This document shows, piece after piece, positions 33,819 to 44,989 of a DNA stretch of 64,000 nt (its first letter is position 1; each line of letters opens with the position of its first letter). This DNA comes from Lumbricus terrestris (Eukaryota > Annelida > Clitellata > Crassiclitellata > Lumbricidae). The translations under genes were made by a program, and so were the position numbers. The stretch covers positions 67,335,811-67,399,810 of the forward strand of contig OX457037.1 of the NCBI GenBank assembly GCA_949752735.1, written 5' to 3'. Under the pieces are notes generated by a model that worked only from the letters and a program-made list of their open reading frames with translations, was not told where the DNA came from and did not search any database.

Positions 33819-34404
33819 GTAAGGATTCCTTTCTCAGACAAACATACAGCTTTAACGTAATATTTATTTCTATGCCGGGGCGTGGTCAGGTAAACATGTG
33901 TGTTGTTTCATTCAAGAGTTTTTCTTCAATATACATGGTTGCTAAAGACACATAATTGATAAAAGTATTTATTTTCGGGTTTGAACCCGTAAAATCCTCC
34001 ATAAAAGGCTAATGTTTGTTTGCAAGAAGGTGGAGGGATTTTTCCCATTGGCAATTTGAGCGTTGAGCAGGCATCGCAGCCATAGTCCTTGTTCGATGTA
34101 GTCTAGGCCTACAAAAACTGGAAATTTCGATCTAATGATTCTAAACCAATAAATAAAAGTTTCAGGTTAGACCTACATAGGCCTAATTTGCGCGATCATG
34201 AAGACAATTTTGGTGTTTTATCAATAAATATTAAACGAAAAAATGACCAACAGGATTATTTTTACAAACACATGCAAAGAGAGATCATGTAAGCACGCCG
34301 TTTGATCTTGCCATCTATTATAGTCAACTTTGCAGTGCTTGATCCGTGTCTTAGAAAAATATTAAGAGTCTCATGGACAAAAAATTGACCAACGAACAGG
34401 TGTA

Positions 34405-34715
34405 GCCTACTCCATAGCAGGAACAAATCAAGAATTGTGGACCCACGTAAAAACAAGAAAGTTACGATACTTCGGACACGTCATGAGACAGCAAAAGAAC
34501 AGCATAGAAAACAACCTGATGACTGGACTGATGGAGGGAGAAAGGGGAAGAGGAAGACCAAGAATGGCATGGATAGACAACATCTTGAAATGGACTGGAC
34601 TTTCGGGGAGTAGGTTAATGAACATAGCAGAAGATAGACAACTGTGGAAAATGCTCATCCATTCGTGCAGCCAACCGTCGCAGACTCGCAGAGCGACGAT
34701 GGCGGAATAACATGA
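34405..34715 (+). mobile_element. RTE-like LINE, C-terminal fragment
   Basis: Open frame with 'KTRKLRYFGHVMRQQKNSIE', 'GERGRGRPRMAWIDNILKW' and 'IAEDRQLWKML'. The tail 'ATGACATGACATTGCAG' may be its 3' repeat. In intron 1 of gene D. Confidence 0.82.
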
Positions 34716-34885
34716 CATGACATTGCAGTGATTATATAGGCCTAACGTGACTCCATGGATATACATAGGCCCTATCTAATGCAGCTGTTTACAATCAGTG
34801 CATATAAATATTATGTGAATTTTTAAAGTAAATTATGGTCACGATTCCATCCATACAAAATGTCAAACGTCCCCGATCGCAAATA

Positions 34886-35122
34886 TCTTAAATATATTTC
34901 TCAAAGTTTGTCCTTCAGCGCTTGTTTGTTTGTTTGTTTGTATGTTCGTATCCCCGGATGTAATTTGACTCTTCGTCCCAGAAAAGACTCGGAAATGACA
35001 AAGCGTCGGTTTACCGACATTTTTGCAATTGATTCTTACCCAAATTTATAAAGTCAAGCGGGGAAATCAGAGTAGTGTTGAAAACCCTAAATTTCCCGGG
35101 CAACGCCGGGTCCCACATCTAG
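34886..35122 (+). mobile_element. Mini-Helitron, 237 bp
   Basis: Starts A|TCTTAAATATATTTCTC and ends with hairpin CCCGGGCAACGCCGGG, then CTAG|T, almost the same 3' end as the Helitron at 21366..22345. A (TTTG)n-like tract lies near the 5' end. In intron 1 of gene D. Confidence 0.82.
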
Positions 35123-35846
35123 TAAAAATATATTTCTTAACTCGTCTGTCTGCATTCACTCGCATTAAATCTAAAGCCTTTTAAATAATTAATGTCGTAA
35201 GAAAAACCGTTAATTGCCCGTTTTTACGAGAAGATCGCGTTAGAACTGTCACTAAACAACGACTGCATATAATTGTGGTGAAGGTCTCACCAAAATGAGT
35301 TCATCGAAAACTGAACAGGTTTGATGGTGCAAGGTCGAGTTAGAAAAAAGTGTACAACTACGTAGTCATCCTTTATGTTCAGGCATTAGCCTATGTATAA
35401 TAGTTGGCAACTTCACTTAACCTATGTCGCAATGCATCGTCGTTTTATAATAAGCCGGTGGTGCTTGAAGCAGTCAACGATATTTGATATACTAGCCTAA
35501 TTATTACATAGATGAGTCATACTTAGTAAGTAGACTGGATTGGACACAGGTGAAAACACAGTCTGCATGCACAGCATGGCAATGTCAGAATCACTTAGTA
35601 TCTAGTAATATCACAGAGCACAGCAATGACATTTTCTCATTTTTGCGCGTCAACCAATGCTTAGACTCCTGCGTAGAGTCATTCAGCAAACTCTTCACTC
35701 ACAGTTACTCAGTGCCATCGATTGATACTTCGGCTAAGCATATTTATTGGCAATTAACAGAAGAATGACCTACGCTACAGTAACTCTCAACCGCTCTATT
35801 TTCATGTAGAAATAACAACATCATTGTCTATGAGGCCTATTATTGC

Positions 35847-35981
35847 CAGTGGCGGCGCTAGGGGGGGCTAGGAGGACAAAGCCCCCCTAAAAGGCCATCC
35901 ATTTTTCCCCATGTAAAAATTAAATATTTGTACGAAAAAAACCTGCAGCCCCCCCAAACTGAAATCCTGGCGCCGCAACTG
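35847..35981. mobile_element. MITE with CAGTGGCGGCGC ends, duplicated copy
   Basis: Orthologous to 209..349, with the right end CGCCGCAACTG carrying one substitution. Confidence 0.65.
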
Positions 35982-36021
35982 ATTATATAGAGTATATGGT
36001 CTGATTTATTTTCCTTTGCAG

Positions 36022-36168
36022 CGGATGTGGTGAACGATGGTTCCGGTGATAACGTGTCTGACGAACAACTGACGCCATCTTCCAGTCAATCAGCGCAAGT
36101 GTCCGTCTCCAAACAAGAAATGTCTCCAGTTGAAACTGAGACAGTCACATCAGAGACGCAATCTGCAG
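36022..36168 (+). CDS. TRIM-NHL gene D, Ser/Thr-rich linker exon
   Basis: Acceptor TTTCCTTTGCAG, donor GCAG|GTATAC, 147 bp, phase 1 to 1, 49 low-complexity residues. It differs from the gene A exon by only a few bases. It provides the connection between the tripartite motif of exon 1 and the propeller. Confidence 0.78.
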
Positions 36169-36382
36169 GTATACGCCTATAACATAACATTGAACCACAT
36201 GTCTCAAAACGCAGCAATTGTGACACTGCAGAAATATATGCAGGCATAAATTGAATAGTAGTTGCTTTCATTGTTTCATTTATCTTGATAGCTATATAAC
36301 ATTGTAAATTTCATTGATCTTGATAACTAATAGCGCTGCAAGCGCCAGTCTCATAATGTTATGTGCATTACATTTGTTTCAG

Positions 36383-37260
36383 ACGCCGAATGCACCAACT
36401 ACCGACGCACTCCTTTCTTAATCAAGACGATCAAGACGTCAATGTCGGCTCTGAAGGATAAGCCGATCTGGGGAGTGGCTATCCTCGACCGAGAGCTGTT
36501 CATCCTAACACAAAAGATGTCGAAGATCGACGTCTTCTGCACAGACGACTTCAGATTCAAACGCAGAATTCCCGCAACGATGGATTTCGTGAATCCAAGA
36601 GACATCGTGTCATGCAATCGAAACAGATGTCTTTACGTGATCGACTGGAAGGAGAAGTTCACGCAGAAGGAGATTGTGCGGTTGGAACCAAGTGGAACCG
36701 TCATTCAAAGATGGCTGACTGGTGAAGACAAAGGATTGTTGTCGATTTCAAGAGACGCGAACATCATTCTCACAGTAACCACCAAGAATATGTTGAAGGA
36801 ATACTCACCAGAGGGTCAACTGACCAGAGAAGTCATTCTCTCTCCGGATGGTTCCAGTCCATGGCATGCAGTCAAACTGACCAACGGTCATTTCGTGGTC
36901 AGCAAAGACGATGACCGATTGCATACAGTGTCCATAGTGGACGGTGATGGAGAGACTGTGCGGTCGTTCATCAGAGAAGGAGACACGAATCTCAAGGGTT
37001 CAGTTCACATTGTGGTTGACGTAGGAGGAACGGTGTTGCTGGCTGATACGTTCAAGAACCGAGTGTTATTGTTGAGTCCGGATCTGCATTACAAGAGACT
37101 GTTGGTGTCGAAGAGTCATGGTCTGAGATGTCCAGTCAGGATGCAACTGGAGGAGTCGAGTGGACGATTGTTCATTGTGGATAATGAATATGATTATTTC
37201 AGTCGAGGGAAGTGGAGAGATGGACGCATTCTAGTCTTCGATGTAACATCAAAAGCCTAA
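36383..37260 (+). CDS. TRIM-NHL gene D, last exon: NHL-like beta-propeller
   Basis: Acceptor CATTTGTTTCAG, phase 1, ends TAA at 37258..37260, about 292 residues. Against gene A the changes include S/P, C/F, V/I, N/T, K/E, S/P, AF/GS, V/I and G/V, clustered in the first two thirds; the last 80 residues are identical. Best blade: 'LLADTFKNRVLLLSPDL'. Confidence 0.92.
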
Positions 37261-37331
37261 ATGTAGCGCCAAAGGATTAAGAAGTGAATACGTTCGACAA
37301 GTATGTGTTAAGAAAATGTGAATTTAGAAAA

Positions 37332-37337
37332 AATAAA
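37332..37337 (+). terminator. Poly(A) signal of gene D
   Basis: AATAAA about 72 bases after the stop, at the place equivalent to 1656 in gene A. Confidence 0.55.
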
Positions 37338-37750
37338 CTGTTAAGAAAATTTACTGAATACGAGTCTATTATATCAGGCGTCGACAGGATCCTATAATTA
37401 TTAGGATTTTGGACTTTAAACAGCGGAGACCTATCACCTGTATGTAACATGTCTGTAAGCTAAAAAAATAAACCACACAGGCTTATTCAATTATCATGCA
37501 TCAGAGCTTTTCTAACGTGCAGTTTTATCCAAAATGTATAGTTCAAATGTATTTGTGCACTGGAGAGACACGTACTGTGATGATGATGATTACGATTGGG
37601 ATGTTGCGGCTGCTTTTTGCTTATGTCGATTATGTCGACAAATTTGCATATTGCATCATCCGTATTCAGTATAAACAGTACAATCAGGGAAGCATCGCGA
37701 CCTAAGAGGTAGGCGTGCTTTATTGATCCGCCATGCAAATGCACTGCGGA

Positions 37751-39074
37751 TAGGCCTACATCGATTACGCCTACATAGGCGCAAACACCAGATGGGATCA
37801 TGGGACCCCCGGGACGCGTCGATCCCAACTTCTGAGAGGCTTGGGGCGGTCTCCCAACTTTCGACGAGAGGATTGGGATGGTCCATCCCAACTTTTGCCA
37901 CCGACTGTTAATAACCGTTTGAATATATATTACTTAGATTAGCATATTAAGAACGTACTTCTCGGTATTAAAGCTGAGTCAAGAGCATTTTAATCCTGCA
38001 TGTGCATCTTACCCCAATAGTGTTGGCGTCTCACAGGTTGCATGTGAATTTGCTGCTAAGTGTGAATCACGGAAACCGATCTTCGGTTATAATTTTATTA
38101 AGTGACTCTTGACTCAAGTCTTGAGCCTTGACTTTCTTTCACTAGGGCCTAAGCCTATTTTCGTGTGTGGTCTGAATGTTTTTGTCCTTACAAATGCAAA
38201 ATATCAGGTAATTTCCAGTCAAATGTGCCATAAATTATCATTATATGTATATAGGATTTATTTAGTTAGGCTTTGCGGGACTTGGGTATATCGCTCGCCT
38301 GTCTGTAGTCATACTACTACTATTCTGGTCGCTGCCTGTACCGGCAACACTTAGTTAAATATAATTCTGACACCAGTAACGTTACGACTCTAGCGCGAAC
38401 TACACTGTGTCCGGATGAAAAGTAGAACACAAACAAGTGTCATAACTCAGTAAAAACTTTTAGGATTTGTCTGAAATTTTACACACAACAACAATGACCA
38501 TAATTTACACGAGATCCTAAAGCCGGTGAGAAATATTCGTGAGTTTGTCAAATTTATGATCTTTTGAGATGCAGCAACGAAAAATGAAACTTTCCAACAT
38601 GCAAAAGCTGAAAGGAAGTAAAATTCAGCTATATATTGTGTTCAAAATGTCTTTCACGGAGTTAATTGTTGATAGGTTTTCGCCCGTTGCCCGGTGACCC
38701 CCTCGCCTTCGGTATACGTAATTCTGCAACGTGCTCATTGTAAGTAATTTCGTTTCATAATTATTAGGAAGCTGCAAAGTCTGATATTAGTTTACTCTAT
38801 GAACTTTCAAGAATTGGCATCAGAGTGCCTTTATCAAGTACTGCATATCTGTTGCATTTTCAGCGCTAAAAATTTGGCTCTTTGGGCCCTTACAATGCAG
38901 AAATTCAAATGCGGTATTTATATTTAGGCCTATACAATAAAATTATACTGGGGTTCATATTATGCATAGTCTACATAGGCGTACAGTGTACATATATTCC
39001 ATACTTAGGCCTACTGCTGCTGAAGTCTATCTTACAGTGCTTTCCAACATGGATTGTGAAACAGCGTCACTGAA
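37751..39074. other. No gene seen
   Basis: 37790..37905 has repeated 'GGGATGG/GATCCCAAC' words. The rest is AT-rich and without recognised frames or element ends. Confidence 0.45.
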
Positions 39075-40046
39075 TTTATTCAATTATTCGTTCAATTATT
39101 TATATAGCGCCTCTTCAAGAAAACTACTCAGGGGCGCTCCCGACTCCAGCACGGCCAAATAGAACAGTTTTTAAGTGCTTATAGAATGTGTCAGAGAGTG
39201 ATCTAGGGAACAGGCGCAGCTCAAGTGGGAGGGCATTCCATACCACCGGGCCAACCACAGAAAAAACACGACTCTGCATGATGGAGGTACGAGCAAACGG
39301 TACCAAGAGCACTTACCTATGAACCGAGCGTAAGGACCGACCAGTCCGAGTACTTGACACAGGCCGACAAAGATCAAGTAAGTAAGCTGGAGCAAGACCT
39401 AGCTGGCGTCGCCATATCAAGGAAGAGATTCTGTATTCGATGCGCTGACGGACAGGTAGCCAATGCAGAACCTCCAGCATGTAATTTATAACGTGACCAA
39501 TTAAGGTGAGTTACAAAAGTAAGCCTAAGTTCTTGGGCCTAAGGTCTCTAGTACGACGCCAAGGTCACATGCTCTCAGGGTAATGAGCACTTGACCCATA
39601 GCCCTAACTGTAGAGGAAGCATTAGGTGAGAGGCAGTGCATGTACGCTTGCGCGTCATCAGCGTAGAGTTGGCTAAAGGCACCATGTTCTGCAAGAAGCA
39701 GGTCAAGACCAGTGGTATAAATAATGTATGGGAGGAGACCAGGAACTGAACCCTGAGGCAAACCATATGGGGCAGAGACCCACCGAGACCTAGTAGAGCC
39801 GTGGACCACGCTTATAGTACGCCCATGCAGGAAAGAGCCGACCCACTCCAGAAAATTACCAGACAACCCAAACGAAGCATTCAACCGCTTAAGTAGGATG
39901 TTATGGTCTACAGTGTCAAAAGCTGCACTGTCGTCGAAAAGGGCGAGCAAGGTCAGTTCCGATCTGTCGATGGCTTCATAGATATCAGATAGAAGTCGGA
40001 GCAACACAGTGTCAGTTGAATGATACCTTCTGAAGTTAGATTGGAA
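39075..40046 (-). mobile_element. CR1-like LINE, RT and 3' part, split by an insertion
   Basis: Minus-strand frame: 'RRYHSTDTVLLRLLSDIYEA', 'LLALFDDSAAFDTVDHN', 'YGLPQGSVPGLLPYIIY', 'SQLYADDAQAYMHCLS' (RT boxes including YADD), then after an internal deletion 'GPVVWNALPLELRLFPRSL' and 'FGRAGVGSAPE' with the GGGAGCGCCCCTGAG tail at 39123. The more 5' part continues right of the inserted element at 40816..40885. Decayed but the best-preserved member here. Confidence 0.9.
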
Positions 40047-40807
40047 GGTTCCATGACAAAATGTCGCTCGACAAAATGTCGCCGACAAAATGTCGCGGAC
40101 AAAATGTCGCATAGACAAAATGTCGCAAGACAAAATGTCGCCGACAAAATGGCGCAATCGTAAATGAGTAAAACAGTTTTTTATTGCACAAAACGACCAT
40201 CTAAAAAACCATCGAATGAACTTTTAATAATAGTGTCAACGTACACACATTCCAACTAAAAATGTTCTCGAAGAAAGTCCGCCAAAAATTTAAAAAAATT
40301 AAAAGGGTCCGAACTAACTCTCATTCCATGAAGTTACTAAGACAGCTACATTGACGGTAGTAGGCCTATTAAATGTGTTAACATATACGGAAATGAATGG
40401 CAAAAATATAAATACAAAGCTACTTAGTGTGCAAACACACTATAAAGAGGCCTACATGATGTTATTCAATCTGTTAGTGTTTCCGTTAATGTACATGAGT
40501 AATGCTAACACAGCATTAAAACTGCTCATACAACATTGATATTCATAATTCTGACAATGTCTCCCAAGCATTGAATGGGACCTCTACCTCCTCGCACAGG
40601 TGTACTTCAAACTTCGAATAGATCGAAGCCATTTATTCCACGCATAACGCACTTTGGGAGCAGAATTATTTGCGACATTTTGTCGGCGACATTTTGTCGG
40701 CGACATTTTGTCGGCGACAAAATGTCGCCGACATATTGTCTCTGCGACATTTTGTCCGCGACATTTTGTCGGCGACATTTTGTCGTGCGACATTTTGTCA
40801 GGTCACC
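40047..40807. mobile_element. Iterated-end element 1 (GACAAAATGTCG type), 761 bp
   Basis: Ends GGTTCCATGACAAAATG and, reversed, GGTGACCTGACAAAATG. 8-bp duplication GATTGGAA at 40039..40046 and 40808..40815. The left array has about seven units of GACAAAATGTCGC (40054..40150); the right array has about eight, mostly inverted (40670..40800), with the unit itself nearly palindromic. It interrupts a CR1-like LINE: '...KLLSPFQS' on the right resumes as 'FQSNFRRYHSTDT' on the left, so the boundaries are certain. No coding frame inside. Confidence 0.9.
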
Positions 40808-40815
40808 GATTGGAA

Positions 40816-40885
40816 AGGTGAAAGTAACTTGTTCCTCTCCAGGTACCGGTACGCAATGAGTTGACCCGCAACCATCTAATAAATG
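40816..40885 (-). mobile_element. CR1-like LINE, continuation of 39075..40046
   Basis: The minus strand reads 'QLIAYRYLERNKLLSPFQS', the block just upstream of the RT 'RRYHSTDT' motif. Confidence 0.8.
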
Positions 40886-41279
40886 TCACTTACCTATAGC
40901 TATACCTTAGATTTTAGCAACTTTCAGGGTCCCCTTTCTTGCGGGGGCCCCTCCGGTCGAAGGGTACGGAGGGCGGTCGCTACGCCTCCGATTCCTAAGT
41001 ACCTATAGAGCGGCGGTATTCTAAACTAAATATTATATTCGCAGCTTATCTCATTTCCATGAAGATACTCTCCTTCTTTGCGTAATTCCAATCGCCGAAG
41101 ATCGTGGCTTCCGATCGTCGATTCTCCGCAACAGCGTCCACTTTCTCCACACGCAAAGGAAATGACGAGGAAGATGGAAAACTGGTCAGAAGTCGCCGAA
41201 GTCGATCACCGCCACCAGTAGGCTACCCAAAGCTCCGCAACCGTCAATACTCAATCGACATGAGAACAGCGATCCGTAC
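40886..41279. other. No gene seen
   Basis: A 64-codon frame at 41104..41298 is Arg/Ser-rich and matches nothing I know. 40930..41000 is GC-rich. Confidence 0.4.
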
Positions 41280-42341
41280 CATGGGCGCCCGCACATAGGG
41301 ACAAGGGGGCACTTGCCTCCCCCTGAAAAATTGACCCCTATGTTTTTAACTACAACTTTTCGGTTTTTAACAAATATCTTTGCATTAATGTACCAATGAT
41401 ACGAATGATACAGCCAGTGAAAGTCAGAAATCTACGTTTAGAGATCTCTATATGAAGCTCCTTCTAAAAACTTTAAAAATGACTATTGGCTTTCAACCCT
41501 CCTGCGGGCGCCCATGCAAACAGCAGACCTATCGATTATGGCCTATTGGAGTGGAATCTGACTCTAGGCCTAGTGCAGATAATTACAACTGCCAAAAAAT
41601 TAAATACTAATGCAAACATTTGAAAAATTCTCAAAGTAGGCCTGCAGTCCTACACTGAAATTACATCAAGGAGATCTGCTTATTCACCAGCATTGTAATT
41701 ATATAAACCAAGTCTGCTATAGCCTAAGCCAGGTCCATTTTGTCCATTTTGCAAGCTGCCAGTACAGAATCCAGGGAGGTCAAACTGTAGATAAACTTGG
41801 ATAAGGGGCTCTGGTTATCACGCCTCGGGATTTACACCCAAAACTGACAAAGAGATATGTTCAAAAGAATTGATACCCACATTCATCTGATCCTCGGATC
41901 CTCCACATTCTTAAACGACACCCGCATTAACAGCTACTCTGGCCCTCTGACTCGATGCAGCACATGTGAAAAGTTAGTGCCCTGCGATTGGCTTTCAAGT
42001 GGCGCTTTTGAAGCAGCTATAGGAGCACTTCCCCCTTGAAAACTGACACCTATTTTTCGTTCATTTATTAATTCGTTTATTCTATGGCCTTATAGAGCGC
42101 AGCTTTAGTAAAATATTACTTAACATCTACTTTTTGATTTTTAACAAATTTCTAAGGAAACTATCCGTATTAAAAATTGTACACAAAACGAAACTGAGAA
42201 ATTTGCATAAGAAACCTTTTGAAAAATACCCGTATTCCTAATTTCCAGCTTTGAACTTTCCAAGATCTTGCAACTAAAAAATTTAACCGTGACGATGTAA
42301 AACTTTTGACCCTCTGTAAAAATTTCTGCGGGTGCCCATGA
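41280..42341. mobile_element. Composite MITE with ATGGGCGCCCGC ends
   Basis: Left end CATGGGCGCCCGCA; an internal inverted end TGCGGGCGCCCATG at 41503..41516; an outer right end TGCGGGTGCCCATG at 42328..42341. Flanks ATCCGTAC (left) and ATCCGTAT (right) make a near-perfect 8-bp duplication for the outer pair. The two halves share 'CCCCCTTGAAAA.TGACCCCTA'-like sequence, so one copy appears nested or tandem within another. Confidence 0.6.
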
Positions 42342-43030
42342 TCCGTATAGGCCTACGTCACGTATCCAATATTCAAATCGATCGTCTATTATAGCGTTCG
42401 ACCTAGTTTGATCAATTTAACATTTGAATCACTAAATTGATCCTGCGATCTCAAATCGTCCGAAAACTCAGTATTTTCAACGTCTCTTCTTTCGACGCAG
42501 AAAACTGACTAATAGGCCTATAGCCCTATATACTCCGAGAGTAACTCTCGGAGTAAGACTTATGAATGGAGGCATTATCAAATAATTATCACTGATGTAT
42601 TGTGTTGCATAATACTGATTGTTTGAGTGACTTAGTGACGTCAAAAACACCATTCCAAGTTAATAAGCTTCCCAGTAGGCTAGGCCTACAAGCTATAGCG
42701 GCGCAACCTGTTAGTGGAGGAATCTTGAGTAAAATGATTGTTCAAGCATTAAGTGCTTGAAGCCCAACTCGGAACTCGGTAGAAGAAAGCGAAAATGGTT
42801 TGAGAGTCTGTCTAGTCTATACATAGTCCTAGGTTACAACAATATCGACAAAATGGCTAGACTAAAGTCACAAGTGTCAGTTTTACAACCGCCTCCGAAG
42901 AAGGTTAACTAAGACTTGGCCTATTGTTTCCCAATAAGAAGTAGACACCGAATCGTTTGTCAAAACTGCCTGAAAATTAAACCAATATCAATAAAATTAT
43001 AGGGCATATTTATATATATATATGCAGTAG
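42342..43030. other. No gene seen
   Basis: AT-rich, with TAGGCCTA words and the inverted pair CTCCGAGAGT/ACTCTCGGAG at 42534..42554; no supported frame. Confidence 0.4.
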
Positions 43031-43461
43031 GGGGCCGTCCATAAAGTACGTCACGCTATTTTTGACCATTTTTGACCCCCCTCCCCCCTGTCACAAACTG
43101 TCACAAATCTCGGACCCCCCCCCTAAAGTACGTCACACTTTCGAACAAATTTTTTTTAAACATAACCATTTACCTAACCCTCTCAACCCTAGGAATCTAG
43201 GATACTATCCCTAATCCCTCTGTTAGTGACGTGTGTCCCTAAACGCTTTGATAGTGACGGGAAATAAACTTTTATCCCGCCAGGCCGGGTTTTAGACACG
43301 CCTGGCCGGGCCGGGTCGGATTTTAGGTACTAAAAAAATAATAAAGAATTTAAAAAATAAATGTGTGACGTCACACATGGCCTGACCCCTCCCCCTGTCA
43401 CACTCTGTCACACTTTCTTACACCCCCCCCCCGGAGCGTGACGTACTTTATGGACGGCCCC
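43031..43461. mobile_element. MITE with GGGGCCGTCCATAAAGTACGTCA ends
   Basis: GGGGCCGTCCATAAAGTACG inverted as CGTACTTTATGGACGGCCCC, flanked by TAG on both sides (43028..43030 and 43462..43464). The inside has repeated 'CTGTCACA' and 'TGACGTCACA' words. A 3-bp TAG/TTA-like duplication points to a Harbinger-type element; no transposase. Confidence 0.82.
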
Positions 43462-44049
43462 TAGGCCTACCCGGTAACCTACAACATTTTCGAATAAATC
43501 CGCAACATAGGCCTAATGACTTAATTTTCAGCATAGGGAAAAACATTTGTCTTACAAATAGTTGGTAAAAATGAAAATTTCAATAAAAAGACTGATACTT
43601 TCAATCAAAAGCATTTTCACCGAGGACAGCGGATGGCCTTTTTGAATACCTAAATTGCGCTAAATAAACGGCGTATAGCCACAAATAGAACAGGATGTTC
43701 GACACCCTTGTGAGGGTTATAGGCCTACATGCAGAGGCCTAACAAGGCAAAGAAAGTTAAGAAACAGTCTGAATATATAGGTCAACCGAAAAGTCAAGGT
43801 ATGTTGTTCGCCTAAATAAAACGCCCACTAAAATAGCGTGGATTAAGCACTGTGAATTTATTCCATTTTGAGATGGTTTATCGCCTACATCTGTTCTACT
43901 TCTAAAGGTACGTATCAAAGTTACGAAAGTATAATTCCTCCGTAGGATGTGCTTGTAGGCCTATTTATATTACCGCAGCGATTTAGACACCGGTAGTGAA
44001 AATGAAGTATGCTATGTCATAGGCTCTGAGCATGGGAATTCACACATTA
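43462..44049. other. Upstream of the TRIM relic
   Basis: No gene. 'GCAGCGATTTAGA' and 'AGTGAAAATGAAGT' at 43977..44009 resemble 'GCAGCGATTTAGATAGTGAA' upstream of gene C (19907), so part of the old promoter or 5' UTR of the relic may survive. Confidence 0.45.
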
Positions 44050-44118
44050 ATGGTTCCTGAAGTATTCAACCATTTTGAATTTCAGAAACAGGAACTCGAC
44101 GATACAATTATTTGTTGC
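44050..44118 (+). pseudogene. Relic of a TRIM exon 1 (start only)
   Basis: ATG followed by 22 codons that read 'FEFQKQELDDTIICC', against 'FSFEKQDLDDTISCC' in gene C, with the ATG at the same distance. The match stops right after the first RING cysteines; the following sequence has no RING. A 5' fragment of a fifth cluster member, truncated by deletion or insertion. Confidence 0.78.
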
Positions 44119-44759
44119 ACAAATACTAATCGTATCGTATCTAATAATTCATGCAGCGTCTCTCGTAGGCCTACCGTAGAAAACAATTAAGGCTGGGAAT
44201 TCTAAAAAAGATGCTAGATGTCATTGCTAGAAGCAAATTATGTAGGCCTAGCAATTTGCTAACCGACGTTTCTAGACTAATTTGACCCTGCTGAAAACGA
44301 AAATCGCGGTTAGCAAGCTGGATTTTTAGCGGTGCCGTGGGAAAACAAGATGGCGGACGAAATGGCTGTCGATTGCTTCAACGCTATAAGACTTAGTAAA
44401 AGTAAAGTATTGCGTGCGATAGGAACACGATTTTAAACTCTAAATGAAGATTATAGGGTTCAATGAATGCAATGGAACCAAAGAAGCGTACGCAGCAATC
44501 CATCAAAATAAAAATGGCGGACGAAATGGCGGCCAGAATCTTAAACGGCTGTAAGTGAAGTTATGTAAGCTTATGCAATGAAAACATTATTTCAGACTCC
44601 AATCAACATTTTCGAGGTCAAGAAATATGATGGAAGGAATATGATGGAACCAAATGTCTTCGCTTTTGGAGGTTCCCTTTGCTTATACCATTGCTTGTCC
44701 TTCAATAATTTGTCTGGAACGGGTTGTATAAATGGCGACACTACTTATTGGGCATATCG
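44119..44759. other. No gene seen
   Basis: Contains two copies of 'ATGGCGGACGAAATGGC' (about 44350 and 44515). No supported coding frame. Confidence 0.4.
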
Positions 44760-44989
44760 CAAAATTTGATCATGTCTCATATTATATGCGGATGTCTTGC
44801 ATTGACTGCATTGGCAGCGAAATGCTTACTGGGTCTGTGTGCATGTTGGTTAGGCAGTGCTTTGAGGGACTAGCCCCACTATATCTGCAAGAACTGTTTT
44901 TCCACCCCGGGTGTCCAGCGTCAATCCACTCTTCGGTTGGCGAACCAAGCTAATTCAGCTTCTGGTACGGCACGGACTGCAATTCGATA
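44760..44989 (+). mobile_element. CR1-like LINE fragment (left of MITE)
   Basis: Reads 'CFEGLAPLYLQELF' and 'PGCPASIHSS', the C-terminal region that follows RT in the CR1-like family. Interrupted by the MITE at 44990. Confidence 0.8.

Larger units (their letters stand above)
35652..37750. repeat. Segmental duplication, copy 2 (gene D 3' end)
   Basis: Partner of 18..2000; see that entry. Homology starts at 'CAACCAATGCTTAGACTCC' and fades beyond 'TGCTTTATTGATCCGCC'. Confidence 0.9.

Noticed and set aside
41104..41298. 64-aa Arg/Ser-rich protein
   Set aside because: No recognisable motif; ends inside the left end of a MITE.
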